Below, one piece after another: positions 8,975 through 18,962 of a stretch of 45,125 nt of DNA (its first letter is position 1; each line of letters starts with the position of its first letter). The stretch comes from a virus: the IMG/VR virus record IMGVR_UViG_3300034198_006985, positions 1 to 45,125 of that record; one strand, given 5' to 3'. A program made the translations under genes and the position numbers. A model generated the notes under the pieces. It did not search any database. It saw only the letters and a list, made by a program, of their open reading frames with translations, and was not told where the DNA came from.

Positions 8975-10281
8975 CAATTAGCGTTTACCCTCCATATGGA
9001 TCGTCAAGTAATGATCCAATATGGGTGACTTTTGACAATAACAATGTGGATGCTTTTGGTCGCCTACGGGTATCCAATCCTGTCACTTTGTTTGATGGGC
9101 AAGCGCGATTTGCAGCAGATACAGCATATAGTTATGTGACTGCTACGGGCGGTACAACTAGTTATAATACAAATCAATCATCCGTAAATTTGAATGTTAC
9201 AACAACATCTGGTTCCACAGCAGTTGCTCAAACAACTCGCGTTTTCCCGTATCAACCGGGTAAAAGCCTTTTGATGTTGCAAACATTTACGATGGCATCA
9301 GCGCAAACCAATTTGCGCCAGCGAGTCGGATATTTTAGCGCCTACAACGGTATTTATTTTGCTCAAGGGCAAACAGGAACGGCGTCAACTTTGTCATTTA
9401 CAATCCGCACGTATACAAGCGGTTCTGTTAACGATACGCGTACTGTAACCCAAGCAAATTGGAATGGCGATAAACTTGATGGAACGGGGAAGTCTGGCAT
9501 TACGTTAGACCCGACAAAAACACAAATTTTGTGGTTTGACATTGAGTGGCTTGGCGTAGGTAATGTGCGTTGCGGATTTGTAATCAATGGTGAGTATATT
9601 ACTTGCCATACGTTTCAAAATGCCAATCAATCAACATCAACTAAAGTTTATATGCAAACCGCAATTTTGCCTTTGCGGTATGAAATTGCAACAACCGGAA
9701 CAACATCTAGCGCGGCAACATTACAAATGATCTGTTCTTCCGTGATCTCTGAAGGTGGTTATGAGCAAACATCACAGCCGTTTATCGCCAGAACCGGAGG
9801 AAACGGCGTTACTATTGCTAATCATACGGGTTTAACTTTTACACCAATTATATCTATCCGTGTAAATTCTTCATATTATGGGGCAATTATTATTCCGGCT
9901 GAAATTTTATTCCAACCGACAGCAAGCGGATCAACGGGTTATGAAATTGCTCTTATCAGAAATGCAACATTGACAGGGGCTACATGGGCAGCTGGTCCGA
10001 TTTCAAGCAGTCAAGTTGATGTTGATACGGCAGCTACAGCATGCACGGCTACGGCAGATAATATTGTTCAGACATCATTTTCCAATCAATCCGCACAAGG
10101 CATAACAACTGCCGTTGTCCCAACCGGATATAATTTTGATTTGCAGTTGGGCTATACCGCATCTTTAACAGGGAACGGGTTTGGCTCAAGTGATACATAT
10201 ACTTTGGCTGCTCGTGGGTTGAACAATAGCCCGACAGGATCGGGAACTGGCGCAATTTCATTCTATAATCTGACGGTGTAA
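8971..10281 (+). CDS. Fibre-like virion protein with a DAFGRLRVS N-terminal motif
   Basis: The 436-residue protein contains VDAFGRLRVSNPVTLFDGQ near residues 27-45, a short signature seen in the N-termini of some phage fibre or receptor-binding proteins. Ser/Thr/Gly-rich beta sequence follows, ending in GTGAISFYNLTV. The start is GTG 8971, overlapping the previous stop (GTGA) and preceded by GGAGG. It probably forms an adhesive or structural part near the tail. Exact function and trimerisation cannot be read from sequence. Confidence 0.62.
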   Translation: MTISVYPPYGSSSNDPIWVTFDNNNVDAFGRLRVSNPVTLFDGQARFAADTAYSYVTATGGTTSYNTNQSSVNLNVTTTSGSTAVAQTTRVFPYQPGKSLLMLQTFTMASAQTNLRQRVGYFSAYNGIYFAQGQTGTASTLSFTIRTYTSGSVNDTRTVTQANWNGDKLDGTGKSGITLDPTKTQILWFDIEWLGVGNVRCGFVINGEYITCHTFQNANQSTSTKVYMQTAILPLRYEIATTGTTSSAATLQMICSSVISEGGYEQTSQPFIARTGGNGVTIANHTGLTFTPIISIRVNSSYYGAIIIPAEILFQPTASGSTGYEIALIRNATLTGATWAAGPISSSQVDVDTAATACTATADNIVQTSFSNQSAQGITTAVVPTGYNFDLQLGYTASLTGNGFGSSDTYTLAARGLNNSPTGSGTGAISFYNLTV

Positions 10282-10283
10282 TC

Positions 10284-10889
10284 ATGCCTCTTAAACATGG
10301 CTCATCCCAAAAAACCATCAGTTCTAACATTAGTGAATTGGTCGGCTCAGGTCGCCCTCAAAAGCAGGCTATTGCGATTGCCTTGAGCGAGGCGCGACGG
10401 TCGAAGAAGGCGGGTGGCGGCCCCATGTCTCCTTTTGATAACGAGTTGCAAACCGCAACATCGACAAAAGTTCACGTAGGTCCTATTCATAGCCCCGTGG
10501 CAGGCAGAACAGATCACCTCCCGATGCACGTTCCATCGGGTTCATACGTCATTCCGGCCGATATTATTTCCGCTATGGGCGAGGGTAATACGATGGCTGG
10601 GTTTAAGGTCGCCAATACGATTTTTAGTCCGATCCCTTTCATGGGAGGGGACCCCGGTGAAGATTCAGAATTGGGACTCGGTAGGGCATCAGGCGGTCAA
10701 GCAGAATCAGGAGCGCCTGTTCCCATAGTAGCGGCTGGAGGCGAATATGTCTTATCTCCTAAACAAGTTGCGTCAGTTGGTGAAGGCGACATGGACCAAG
10801 GTCACCGGATTTTGGACCACTTTGTCAAACGCTATCGCGCAAAAACTATCAATGTTTTAAAGAACTTAGCACCACCAAAGAAGGATTAA
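10284..10889 (+). CDS. Virion-region protein with x-Gly-Gly motifs, function unknown
   Basis: The 201-residue protein starts LKHGSSQKTISSNISELV and GRPQKQAIAIALSEARRSKK, a basic helical N-terminus often seen in small phage proteins. Then come AGGGP, GRASGGQ and AAGGEYVLSP, ending in helical DMDQGHRILDHFVKRYRAK. The Gly-Gly elements belong to a set shared by many proteins in the virion blocks of this window. The function is unknown; a role inside the virion is inferred from position between fibre and ejection genes. Confidence 0.6.
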   Translation: MPLKHGSSQKTISSNISELVGSGRPQKQAIAIALSEARRSKKAGGGPMSPFDNELQTATSTKVHVGPIHSPVAGRTDHLPMHVPSGSYVIPADIISAMGEGNTMAGFKVANTIFSPIPFMGGDPGEDSELGLGRASGGQAESGAPVPIVAAGGEYVLSPKQVASVGEGDMDQGHRILDHFVKRYRAKTINVLKNLAPPKKD

Positions 10890-10895
10890 AGGGGC

Positions 10896-11387
10896 ATGTC
10901 TGAAGAGTTAGTGATCCGCGTCGGGGGGCCAGACGACGTTCACGACATCATGGATTTGGCATTATCAGCTTGTGATGAAAATGGGTTTGTACAACCAGCG
11001 GCGCAAAAACTCCTTCAGGAGATTTGGCCCGCTTTAAATCATGACCACGGACTTGTTGGAATTATCGGAGAAAAAGGTCAAAAACCAGAGGGTGCGGTCC
11101 TACTCAGGATTGGAACGATGTGGTATTCTGACCAGAATGTAGTTGAAGAAAAGGCGATTTTTATTCACCCAGATTTCCGTTCCGCAAAAGGGGGCCGTGC
11201 GCGTCGTCTGGTTGAGTTCTCTAAACAAGTTTCTGACGATCTGGGTTTGCCTCTCGTAATTGGGGTTTTATCCAATCATCGCACAGAAGCAAAAGTACGG
11301 CTCTATGAGCGTCAATTTGGTAGGCCCTCAGGCGCGTTTTGGTTGTATAATGCCAAAACAGGCGGCTGGAAGGCGGCGGCGGAGTAA
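10896..11387 (+). CDS. GNAT-family acetyltransferase-like protein
   Basis: The 163-residue protein has the GNAT layout: an N-terminal RVGGPDDVHDIMDLALSAC helix, central strands, then AIFIHPDFRSAKGGRARRLV (residues about 89-108), which fits the acetyl-CoA pyrophosphate-binding loop (R-x-x-G-x-G/A) and following helix, and a C-terminal AKVRLYERQFGRPSG. GNAT proteins transfer an acetyl group from acetyl-CoA to amines. The substrate is unknown. Its place just before the ejection protein suggests a virion-linked or early host-modifying role. GGGG precedes ATG. Confidence 0.7.
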   Translation: MSEELVIRVGGPDDVHDIMDLALSACDENGFVQPAAQKLLQEIWPALNHDHGLVGIIGEKGQKPEGAVLLRIGTMWYSDQNVVEEKAIFIHPDFRSAKGGRARRLVEFSKQVSDDLGLPLVIGVLSNHRTEAKVRLYERQFGRPSGAFWLYNAKTGGWKAAAE

Positions 11388-11392
11388 AAGAT

Positions 11393-14300
11393 ATGGGCGG
11401 CAAGACCGGAACCACAACAAGTTCAGTTCAAATTCCTCCCGAGGTATTGGAAAAATATAATGAAGTTTATGGGATGGCAAAGACCGCTGCTGGTACGCCA
11501 TTTAAACCATATCAAGGGGAATTTGTTGCCCCTCTTACCGCCCAACAACAACTTGGTATGGCGCAAACGGCAGCCGCAGGTGCGCCAACTGCGGGATTAT
11601 TTAATGAAGCGACTGGCGCAACGCGGTCAGCTTTGCAACAAGCACAACAAGCAACCTATCTTGCCGATCCTTATTATCAAAAAGCAACAAGCCAATTAAG
11701 TGGGGCTTATGATGCTTTAGGCCCCTATATTAAAGCGGCTCTTGGTACGGGTCAGGCGGCAGGGCAAACGGGCACACAGAAGGCGGCTGAAGCGGAACAG
11801 CTTTACCGTCAGGCTATGCAGACGGCGAGCCCCTATTATCAAGCGGCTACTGCTGGAACGGAAGCGGCCCTTTCTTCAGCGCAACCTTATCTCTCTTATG
11901 CAGGTCAGGGGACGACGGCTGGACTTCAGGCGGCGCAACCTTATCAAACGGCGGCTACTGAACAAGTTTCTAGAGGTTTGGGAGCAGGGCAATCTTATCA
12001 AGATTTGGCTACTCGACTTGGCCTTCAGGGCGCACAGGCTGTATCTCCTGAGCAGTTGAATATCGGGGCTTATATGAGCCCTTATACTCAGGCCGTTGCT
12101 GACCCTACCTATCGGGCCTTGATGCAGCAACAGCAACAAGAAATGTCAGGTCAGCTTGGCAACATTATTTCCCAAGGCGCTTTTGGTGGCGATCGTGCGG
12201 GTATTGTTGCGGCTAATCTTGCTCGTCAACAACAATTGGGTATGTCTCAGGCGTTGGCCCCTATTTATCAGCAAGGCTATGGTCAGGCTCTTGCCGCTGC
12301 TCAACAACAGCAACAGTTGGGCTTGGGAGCAGAACAAGCTAACCGTGCCGCGATTCAACAGGCCGCACAGCAAATGGCGGCTTTGGGCCAACAGGGTTAC
12401 GGCCAACAAATGGGTGCCGCTCAACAGTTAGCGGCTCTCGGTCAGCAAGGTTTTGGTCAGCAACTGAGCGCGGCTCAACAGATGGCAGCCTTGGGGCAAC
12501 AGGATTATTCTCAACGACTTGGTGCGGCTCAACAATTGGCAGGTTTAGGTCAGGCGCTTTACGGTCAGCAAACAGGCACGGGTCAAGCATTTGCAGGACT
12601 TGGTCAGCAACAATATGGACAAGGCATTGGCCTTGCTCAATTGGAGCAGGGTTTGGGTCAGCTTGGCTTCCAGTCAGGTGCTCAAACAGCGCAACAAATG
12701 GCTGGTCTTGGCACGGGGCTACAAGCGGCTCGTCTTGCAGGTATTCAGTCTCAATATACCGGTGCAGGCCAAATGGGCAATTTAGGTGCCGCTCAACAAG
12801 CGGCTGCCTTGCAAGCTGCTCAGGCTAATATCGGCGCGGGCACATTGGCTCAACAGACGAAACAGGCTCAAGATACGGCGCAATATCAACAATTCTTGCA
12901 AGAGCGTGGTTATCCGTTCCAGACGGCACAGTTCTTGGCAAACATTGCTATGGGCACGGGTGCTTTGTCTGGTTCAACAACTCAGACAACTCAACCAATT
13001 CCGTTTTTCTCTGACCGTCGCTTGAAGGATGATGTCAAAGAGATTGGTAAAACCCATGACGGTATGCCGATCTACTCCTTTAAATATAAAGGCGATGACG
13101 CTACGCAGATCGGTCTTATGGCTCAGGATGTTGAGAAGAAACATCCAAATGCTGTTGGTGTGGCCGGCGGGTATAAAACAGTTGATTACGCCAAAGCTAC
13201 TGAAGATGCGGCTCGCCCTGAACGCGCTTCTGGCGGTTTAGTCCCATCAGCTATGGGCGGTTCAGTATATGAGCCCGGCTCTTATGGCCGTGGTGGTTAT
13301 TACACCGGCGGCATGACTGTTGATCCCAATGATTTGTCTGCAATCTTGGCATCCCAACAGCAAGCATTTGGTCCGTTTTCATCCGCAGGGCTTTACGGCC
13401 AAGGTGCGGGAACACAAAGCGGCATTGGCGGTGGCAAAAGTTATGTTCCACCCGCATCGTTGCCAACACCTAAATTGATGGTTGCAAATGCACCGCGAGA
13501 ATTGCCTGACAGCGTTTTTAGTCAATTAGCAACTGTCGCAGATAAGGCTAGTGATTTAACGCAAAAGTTCACGGGCAAAAGTTTGTATCAGCGGGCGGGT
13601 GAAAAAGTAGGTTTATATAAAGACCCTTACAGTGAAAAGACAAAAGCAGAAAAAGATGAAGAATCGCTCAAAGGCGTAGTCCCACCTGCTCGTCCATCGC
13701 CATATGCTCAGGGCGGTACGATTATTAATCCGTATCAATTAGACCCATCGACATCTGGCGTTCCAGAAGATGTTTTGGAAAAGGGTGAGCAAAAAACACA
13801 TGAGTTAATTAAACCAGATACGCCTACAGGTAAAATGAAAGGCGTTGGTGATGATCTTATGGATGCCGCAAGGTTTGCCAAAACTGCCTATGACATTGGC
13901 TCAAAAGTGTTGCCATTTTTCTTAGCTTCTGGCGGCGTTGTCCCACGTCATGGGTATGCGTTGGATGGCGCTGTTGAAGACTATGCGCTTCCAGAATCCT
14001 ATGGGACAGATAAATATGATCCCGCGCAAGACCCATTTTATAATGGTGGCGTAAAACCTACTGTTGAGGAAAAGGCACCACCATTGCCTGCTCCTAAAAT
14101 TATAAAAGATTCCGCTCCTGTATCGGGTGTAAAACCTGCGGAAGTAACGATCCCAGATCAAGAAGACTCTCTGTCTCGCCTACATTCCCGAGTGCGTAAC
14201 ATTGAAAGCGGTGGTCATCAGTTTGATAAACAAGGACGCCCACTTTTGTCGTCTGCCGGCGCTGTAGGTATTATGCAAGTATTACCATCGACAGGGCCAG

Positions 14301-16006
14301 AAGCGGCTAAGTTGGCGGGATTGGATTGGGACGAAACCAAATTTTTTAATGACGCTGAGTACAATGATAAGCTAGGTCGCGCTTATCTTGGCTCAATGTA
14401 TAATAAATTTGGGTCGCCACAATTAGCGGCGGCTGCTTACAATGCGGGTCCAGGCCGTGTGCAAGAAGCGCAGAAGAGAGCCGCTCAAGAGGGCGGCGAT
14501 ATTATAAATTATTTGCCTACTGAAACACAAAACTACGTTAAAAAATTGTTTGGTGGTGAAGGTGGCATAAAGCCTATTCAACTTGCACAAGCTGATACTG
14601 GAGAAAAATCTGGACTTGGCGGTTTGTTTGCTGACTTGAAGGCTCCTGAAACTTTTGAAGGCCGCCCACGCGAGTGGAATGAATATTTAGGTAGCCGTGA
14701 TTTTATCATTCCGCTTCTAAGCGGATTAAGCGGGATGGCTAAATCAAAGAGTCCATTCCTTGGCTCTGCTCTTTTAGAAGGTTTGGGGGCGGGCGCTGAA
14801 TCCTTCTCCAATCTTCAGAAAAATCAGGCTGATATTGCATCGACAGTGGCTGGAACTCGTGAACAGACTGCGGCAACATCTCGTGCCAATATTTTTGAGC
14901 GCGATGGCCGTCTCTTTGTTCTTGTCAAAGACCCCAAAACTGGCAATTGGCGTCCTGTACGCGGCTTTGAATACTTCCAACTTCCTGTCACACAACGGCC
15001 TTCTGTTGATCCTTCCACGCTCGCTCGTTTGGAAGCAGAGGCTCGTCAAGAACAACAAGGTGGCGTTGGAATTGGCGCAACAACAGGTGAAGCAGTGCAG
15101 CCTGTGGGGGCGGCTACGGCGGGCGATCAAAAAGGCGATGTCTTTGGAACGGCAAAGAAAGCTGTTTTGTCGGCTCCTAAACCAACGCCTGACTCCTTGT
15201 CGGATGCTGAAAAGGCTCAAATGGATCAATGGTCCAATAGCGTATTCAGCCAACCCGGCGGTGGTAAAGACGAGCCAGATTTCTATCTGCCATTACAGCA
15301 ATCGTCAAAAATGGTTGGCGATCTTCAGAACCAAATGGCTGTTTTGGCGACGTCTCTTTCTTCCTTGCCAAGAGATAGTTCATTCATCAAGTCAGGTCCG
15401 GCGGCACAATTTATGGTCAATGCTGCCAATACGATCAATCAATATGCGTCAGGCCTTGGGTATCGTGGCTCATTGATTAGTGATCCTGCTGATTTGGCAA
15501 ATGCTGAAGCAGTGAATAAGGCAATTGCTAATCTTAGTGGCATAGCAACATCAGAGGCAGGCCAACGGGCTGTTTCTGCCTTAGGTGAAATGGCAGGTCG
15601 TTTCCCGACAATCTTGAACTCTACATCTGGTCAGGGCAAACTTCTTGCGGATGTCATGGTTCAAATGCGTCGTGAAGTTGACCGCAATAACTATGCTCAA
15701 TCAATTCTTAATTATCAAATGCAGAAGAACCCAGATATGGCCGTCAACACTGGCCGTCCGGTTACAACGATGTTTGATAATAAGTATACGCAACAATTCT
15801 ATGCTCCAGAACGTGAAGCATTAGAAAAGATGTTTAACGATCAGATGAAAATTGGCGGCAAACCAGTTCTTGGTGCCAATAATCGTCCAATGAGTGTCAT
15901 GGAGTATATGTATAAGCATGGCGCTGATCTCAGCGATAAGCAGAAACGTCAGATTGCAGAAATTTATAAAGCACCTGAAATCTTAAGGTACTTTGGGGTT
16001 CAATGA
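11393..16006 (+). CDS. Giant ejection-type internal virion protein with lytic transglycosylase domain
   Basis: The 1537-residue protein has, in order: a short N-terminus; a Gln/Ala/Gly-rich region including six 18-residue repeats (residues about 324-431); an S74-like segment with SDRRLKDDVKEIG and QIGLMAQDVEKKHPNAVG (about 537-595); Gly-Gly linkers (ASGGLVPSAMGG, YAQGGTI, ASGGVVPRHG); a Slt-type transglycosylase domain with NIESGG (Glu near 938), SSAGAVGIMQVLPST and AAAYNAGPGRV (near 1012); and a long helical C-terminus. The Slt domain cleaves peptidoglycan. A large internal protein with this domain matches T7 gp16-like proteins that open the cell wall during DNA entry. An S74-like segment inside the chain rather than at a C-terminus is unusual. 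Confidence 0.78.
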   Translation: MGGKTGTTTSSVQIPPEVLEKYNEVYGMAKTAAGTPFKPYQGEFVAPLTAQQQLGMAQTAAAGAPTAGLFNEATGATRSALQQAQQATYLADPYYQKATSQLSGAYDALGPYIKAALGTGQAAGQTGTQKAAEAEQLYRQAMQTASPYYQAATAGTEAALSSAQPYLSYAGQGTTAGLQAAQPYQTAATEQVSRGLGAGQSYQDLATRLGLQGAQAVSPEQLNIGAYMSPYTQAVADPTYRALMQQQQQEMSGQLGNIISQGAFGGDRAGIVAANLARQQQLGMSQALAPIYQQGYGQALAAAQQQQQLGLGAEQANRAAIQQAAQQMAALGQQGYGQQMGAAQQLAALGQQGFGQQLSAAQQMAALGQQDYSQRLGAAQQLAGLGQALYGQQTGTGQAFAGLGQQQYGQGIGLAQLEQGLGQLGFQSGAQTAQQMAGLGTGLQAARLAGIQSQYTGAGQMGNLGAAQQAAALQAAQANIGAGTLAQQTKQAQDTAQYQQFLQERGYPFQTAQFLANIAMGTGALSGSTTQTTQPIPFFSDRRLKDDVKEIGKTHDGMPIYSFKYKGDDATQIGLMAQDVEKKHPNAVGVAGGYKTVDYAKATEDAARPERASGGLVPSAMGGSVYEPGSYGRGGYYTGGMTVDPNDLSAILASQQQAFGPFSSAGLYGQGAGTQSGIGGGKSYVPPASLPTPKLMVANAPRELPDSVFSQLATVADKASDLTQKFTGKSLYQRAGEKVGLYKDPYSEKTKAEKDEESLKGVVPPARPSPYAQGGTIINPYQLDPSTSGVPEDVLEKGEQKTHELIKPDTPTGKMKGVGDDLMDAARFAKTAYDIGSKVLPFFLASGGVVPRHGYALDGAVEDYALPESYGTDKYDPAQDPFYNGGVKPTVEEKAPPLPAPKIIKDSAPVSGVKPAEVTIPDQEDSLSRLHSRVRNIESGGHQFDKQGRPLLSSAGAVGIMQVLPSTGPEAAKLAGLDWDETKFFNDAEYNDKLGRAYLGSMYNKFGSPQLAAAAYNAGPGRVQEAQKRAAQEGGDIINYLPTETQNYVKKLFGGEGGIKPIQLAQADTGEKSGLGGLFADLKAPETFEGRPREWNEYLGSRDFIIPLLSGLSGMAKSKSPFLGSALLEGLGAGAESFSNLQKNQADIASTVAGTREQTAATSRANIFERDGRLFVLVKDPKTGNWRPVRGFEYFQLPVTQRPSVDPSTLARLEAEARQEQQGGVGIGATTGEAVQPVGAATAGDQKGDVFGTAKKAVLSAPKPTPDSLSDAEKAQMDQWSNSVFSQPGGGKDEPDFYLPLQQSSKMVGDLQNQMAVLATSLSSLPRDSSFIKSGPAAQFMVNAANTINQYASGLGYRGSLISDPADLANAEAVNKAIANLSGIATSEAGQRAVSALGEMAGRFPTILNSTSGQGKLLADVMVQMRREVDRNNYAQSILNYQMQKNPDMAVNTGRPVTTMFDNKYTQQFYAPEREALEKMFNDQMKIGGKPVLGANNRPMSVMEYMYKHGADLSDKQKRQIAEIYKAPEILRYFGVQ
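12362..12685 (+). repeat. Six 54-bp coding repeats (18-residue AAQQxAALGQQGYGQQxG)
   Basis: Six consecutive 18-residue units of the form AAQQMAALGQQGYGQQMG follow each other in the ejection protein. The first four are close copies and the last two degenerate. Period and Gln/Ala/Gly content suggest a helical or flexible linear region. The repeats are coding and in frame, so they are not a CRISPR array. Confidence 0.85.
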
Positions 16007-17805
16007 TGGAAGAAAATCAAGACATTAGCGTCGATTCAATGATGCCATCCCCTGAAGATGCTTCATTGTCTGAAAACGCTATACAACTTGTTAAAAACAT
16101 TGTTCCATCAGGCATTGAGGCTGCCAAGTCATTTGCTTACCCTTTTATGCACCCACAGGAAACTGTTGAGGGATTGGGTCAAGTTGGCAAAGGTTTGGTT
16201 TCTAAAATTCAAACTACACCTGCTATTTCTGGCTCGGGTCAACAAGTTGCAACCAGTAAAACATTGGTTCAAAAAACACCAGAACAGAAACAACAAGATG
16301 AAGCTGCGTTAGAAGCACTTAAGCAGTTTTATGTTGATCGTTATGGTGGGTTGGAAAATATTAAACGCACAGTAGTCCAAGACCCTGTTGGCGCAGTTAT
16401 GGATTTAGGGACTGTTGCCTCATTGGGCGGCGGTACATTGGCGCGAGCACCGGGAATCGTTGGTAAAACGGGTGAAGTTCTTAGAACAGTCGGCAAAGCC
16501 GCTGATCCCTTAACTGCTACCGGCGCAACATTAAAAACAGCGATTCCGGCTGCGACTGCTATTCCTTTTTGGTGGAAGAGTGGCGCATCTTTGCAAGGAT
16601 TAATGGATGCTTCAAAGGCAGGTGCAGAATTAAACCCATCATTTGTGAAGCATTTGAGCGGGATGGCAAAGCCTGAGGATGCTCTCCAAGCAATTGATGA
16701 TGCCGCTAAAACATTGCGAGATGAGCGCAGTGCCAATTACCAAAAAAGCATGATGAGATACCAACAGTCTCCAAATGCTTTGTATGCAAGCCCAATTGGT
16801 ATGAAAACCAATTACAATGATATTATGAGATCGTGGGTTGATCAATTTAATCAGAATACAAGAGCGGGCAAGCCCGTAAACTTGGAAACACAAGATGCTC
16901 TAAACCGAGCAAAAGATGTCATTAATGAATGGCGCAATCAACCTAATTCACCAATGGCGCATACAATTTTTGACCTTGATGGTCTAAAGCGCAGAATGGA
17001 TGAATTGAGAAGTGCTTATCCTAAAAACAGCCCTCAATATGCGTCTCTTTCAGGAGTGCGTTCTTCTGTTTACGATACAATCAATTTGATTGATCCTAAA
17101 TACGCAGAAATAATGGAAGATTACTCAAAAGCATCAAATGAATTGAGTGATATTAGAAAAGAATTGCAGGGTGGAGCAAGCGCAACTTCAGTTGCTCGTA
17201 TGCGTAAATTGCTTAATTCTAGAGACAATGCTTCTAAATCTGCATTGATTGAAAGATTGGCAGAAAAAAATCCTGACATTCCATATATGATTGCAGGTCA
17301 AGAACTTCATCCAATTCTTCCCAATAACGTCAGAAGTTATATTGCTAATGCTGCAAGTGCTGCTGGTGCTGCAACATTACATCCGGGTTTCATTGCAAGT
17401 TTCTTGGCGTCATCTCCTCGTGTTGCTGGCGCAGTTCAATATGCGGCTGGCGTTCCAGGCGGCGTTGTATCCAAAGTAGCTGAAGCAGTTCCGGCAGGCG
17501 TAAAGCAAGGGGCATTTCAGGCTGGACGATATATGCGTGAAGAAGAACGTCCTCCTGTTTCTGAGCCTGAAAGAACAGAAGAAGGGCCAGCAAGCGATGA
17601 CATTAGCGTTGAACCCTTCCATAATGCGGAACGGGTTCATAGAGCATCAGGTGGACGTATTGGTGACGCAATGATGAAAGCGGATGCGCTCATCAGCGCG
17701 GCTGAAAAAGCCAAAAGGAACTTGGGCAAGCAAACAGAAGATATGTTAGAATTGCCTGACGAGCATATTGCTAAGGCACTTGCGGTCGCTAAAGCGCACA
17801 TTTGA
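16003..17805 (+). CDS. Internal or ejection-associated virion protein, function unknown
   Basis: The 600-residue, mostly helical protein includes a hydrophobic stretch (AVMDLGTVASLGGGTLARAP and following), a long charged helical middle, Ala-rich AANAASAAGAATLHPGFIAS, and a C-terminal tag RASGGRIGDAMMKADALISA followed by a helix ending ALAVAKAHI. The C-terminal x-Gly-Gly plus amphipathic helix recurs in other virion-block proteins here. It overlaps the stop of the ejection protein (ATGATG at 16003-16008; the second ATG has better spacing from GGGG), suggesting the two act together. Confidence 0.6.
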   Translation: MMEENQDISVDSMMPSPEDASLSENAIQLVKNIVPSGIEAAKSFAYPFMHPQETVEGLGQVGKGLVSKIQTTPAISGSGQQVATSKTLVQKTPEQKQQDEAALEALKQFYVDRYGGLENIKRTVVQDPVGAVMDLGTVASLGGGTLARAPGIVGKTGEVLRTVGKAADPLTATGATLKTAIPAATAIPFWWKSGASLQGLMDASKAGAELNPSFVKHLSGMAKPEDALQAIDDAAKTLRDERSANYQKSMMRYQQSPNALYASPIGMKTNYNDIMRSWVDQFNQNTRAGKPVNLETQDALNRAKDVINEWRNQPNSPMAHTIFDLDGLKRRMDELRSAYPKNSPQYASLSGVRSSVYDTINLIDPKYAEIMEDYSKASNELSDIRKELQGGASATSVARMRKLLNSRDNASKSALIERLAEKNPDIPYMIAGQELHPILPNNVRSYIANAASAAGAATLHPGFIASFLASSPRVAGAVQYAAGVPGGVVSKVAEAVPAGVKQGAFQAGRYMREEERPPVSEPERTEEGPASDDISVEPFHNAERVHRASGGRIGDAMMKADALISAAEKAKRNLGKQTEDMLELPDEHIAKALAVAKAHI

Positions 17806-17815
17806 GGGTTGAGAA

Positions 17816-18958
17816 ATGGTTTCTTCCTACACCACAAACAAAAACTTAGAAAAGCCTGGCAATGGCGATTATGTCGATACGTGGAACGTGCCGCTCAATG
17901 GCGACATGAACATCATCGACGCGGCTTTTGGTGGTGTAACGAGCATTAATGCTACGGGCGGCTCGGCAACTCTCTCGACGGGTCAATATCAAAATCTAAT
18001 CATTTACATCAGCGGCGCGATAGCTGCCGATACAACTTTTACGATCCCATCTGGCGTCGGAGGATCATGGCTGATCCGTAATACGACGACTGATTCTGTG
18101 GGAGGTCCGTGGTCTGTTATCATTGCATCAGGCGGCGGCGGTACAAGCGTTGCTTGCGTTAGAAACAAAGCTGTCAATATTTTTTCTGATGGAACAAATA
18201 TCAGAGAAGTTTCAGAAAATTTGACCACGATCGGCACGGTAACAAGCGTTGACGTTTCCGGTGGCACGACTGGCTTAACCACAAGCGGCGGGCCAATTAC
18301 CACATCGGGCACAATTACGCTCGCAGGGACACTAAACGTCGCTCATGGTGGAACGGGCGTAACAACATCGACGGGAACGGGTTCTGTCGTTCTTTCCAAT
18401 AGCCCGACTTTGGTTACTCCTACGCTTGGCGTAGCTACTGCCACAAGCATCAACAAGGTGGCGATTACAGCACCAGCTACGAGCGCAACGCTCAGAATTG
18501 CTGACGGGAAGACATTTGCATCGGATAATAGCTTGACCCTTGCGGGCACGGATGGGACGACTATGACGTTCCCATCAACGTCTGATGCTGTGACAGCGGC
18601 CACAAATACCCAGACTCTTACCAATAAGAGAGTTATTCCTAGAATAAATTCTGTCAGTTCTGGCGCTTCATTGACCCCAAACGGGGATACAACGGATCAG
18701 TATGAGGTCACGGCATTGGCGACCAATGCGACCATCAATGCTCCCTCTGGAACGCCAACTGATGGTCAAAAACTGATTATCAGGATTAAGGATAACGGCA
18801 CCGCTCGTACTTTGACATGGACAACAACATCAGGAGCCTATCGGTTTGTTGGTATCCCAACGATTACCTCTACGGTTGTCAGTTCTGTGCTGTATGTTGG
18901 TTGTATTTATAATTCCCAAGACAGCTATTGGGACGTTGTAGCATCCGCTCAACAATAA
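17816..18958 (+). CDS. Tail fibre protein
   Basis: The 380-residue protein opens with YTTNKNLEKPGNGDYVDTWN and PLNGDMNIIDAAFGG, a phage fibre N-terminus. Repetitive beta sequence follows, including LNVAHGGTGVTTSTGTGSVV, SNSPTLVTPTLGVATATS and NTQTLTNKRVIPRI, motifs typical of long phage fibres. The C-terminal domain (TDQYEVTALATNATINAPSG and following) is a common terminal fold of such fibres. It likely binds host receptors. GAGGG precedes ATG. It is the last gene of the rightward late block, and its stop lies four bases from the stop of the converging minus-strand operon, with no visible terminator. Confidence 0.8.
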   Translation: MVSSYTTNKNLEKPGNGDYVDTWNVPLNGDMNIIDAAFGGVTSINATGGSATLSTGQYQNLIIYISGAIAADTTFTIPSGVGGSWLIRNTTTDSVGGPWSVIIASGGGGTSVACVRNKAVNIFSDGTNIREVSENLTTIGTVTSVDVSGGTTGLTTSGGPITTSGTITLAGTLNVAHGGTGVTTSTGTGSVVLSNSPTLVTPTLGVATATSINKVAITAPATSATLRIADGKTFASDNSLTLAGTDGTTMTFPSTSDAVTAATNTQTLTNKRVIPRINSVSSGASLTPNGDTTDQYEVTALATNATINAPSGTPTDGQKLIIRIKDNGTARTLTWTTTSGAYRFVGIPTITSTVVSSVLYVGCIYNSQDSYWDVVASAQQ

Positions 18959-18962
18959 GATT

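Noticed and set aside
12362-12685. Evenly spaced repeats considered as a CRISPR array
   Set aside because: Units are directly adjacent, in frame and coding, with no spacers; the same holds for 42402-42563.
11460-13241. Several alternative plus and minus frames in the Gln/Ala-rich region of the ejection protein
   Set aside because: Repetitive CAA/GCT-rich DNA avoids stops in other frames; their Arg/Leu/Gln-rich products show no domains.
14774-15253. Minus-strand 159-codon frame within the ejection protein
   Set aside because: Antisense to a helical coding region, composition typical of a shadow and no start signals.
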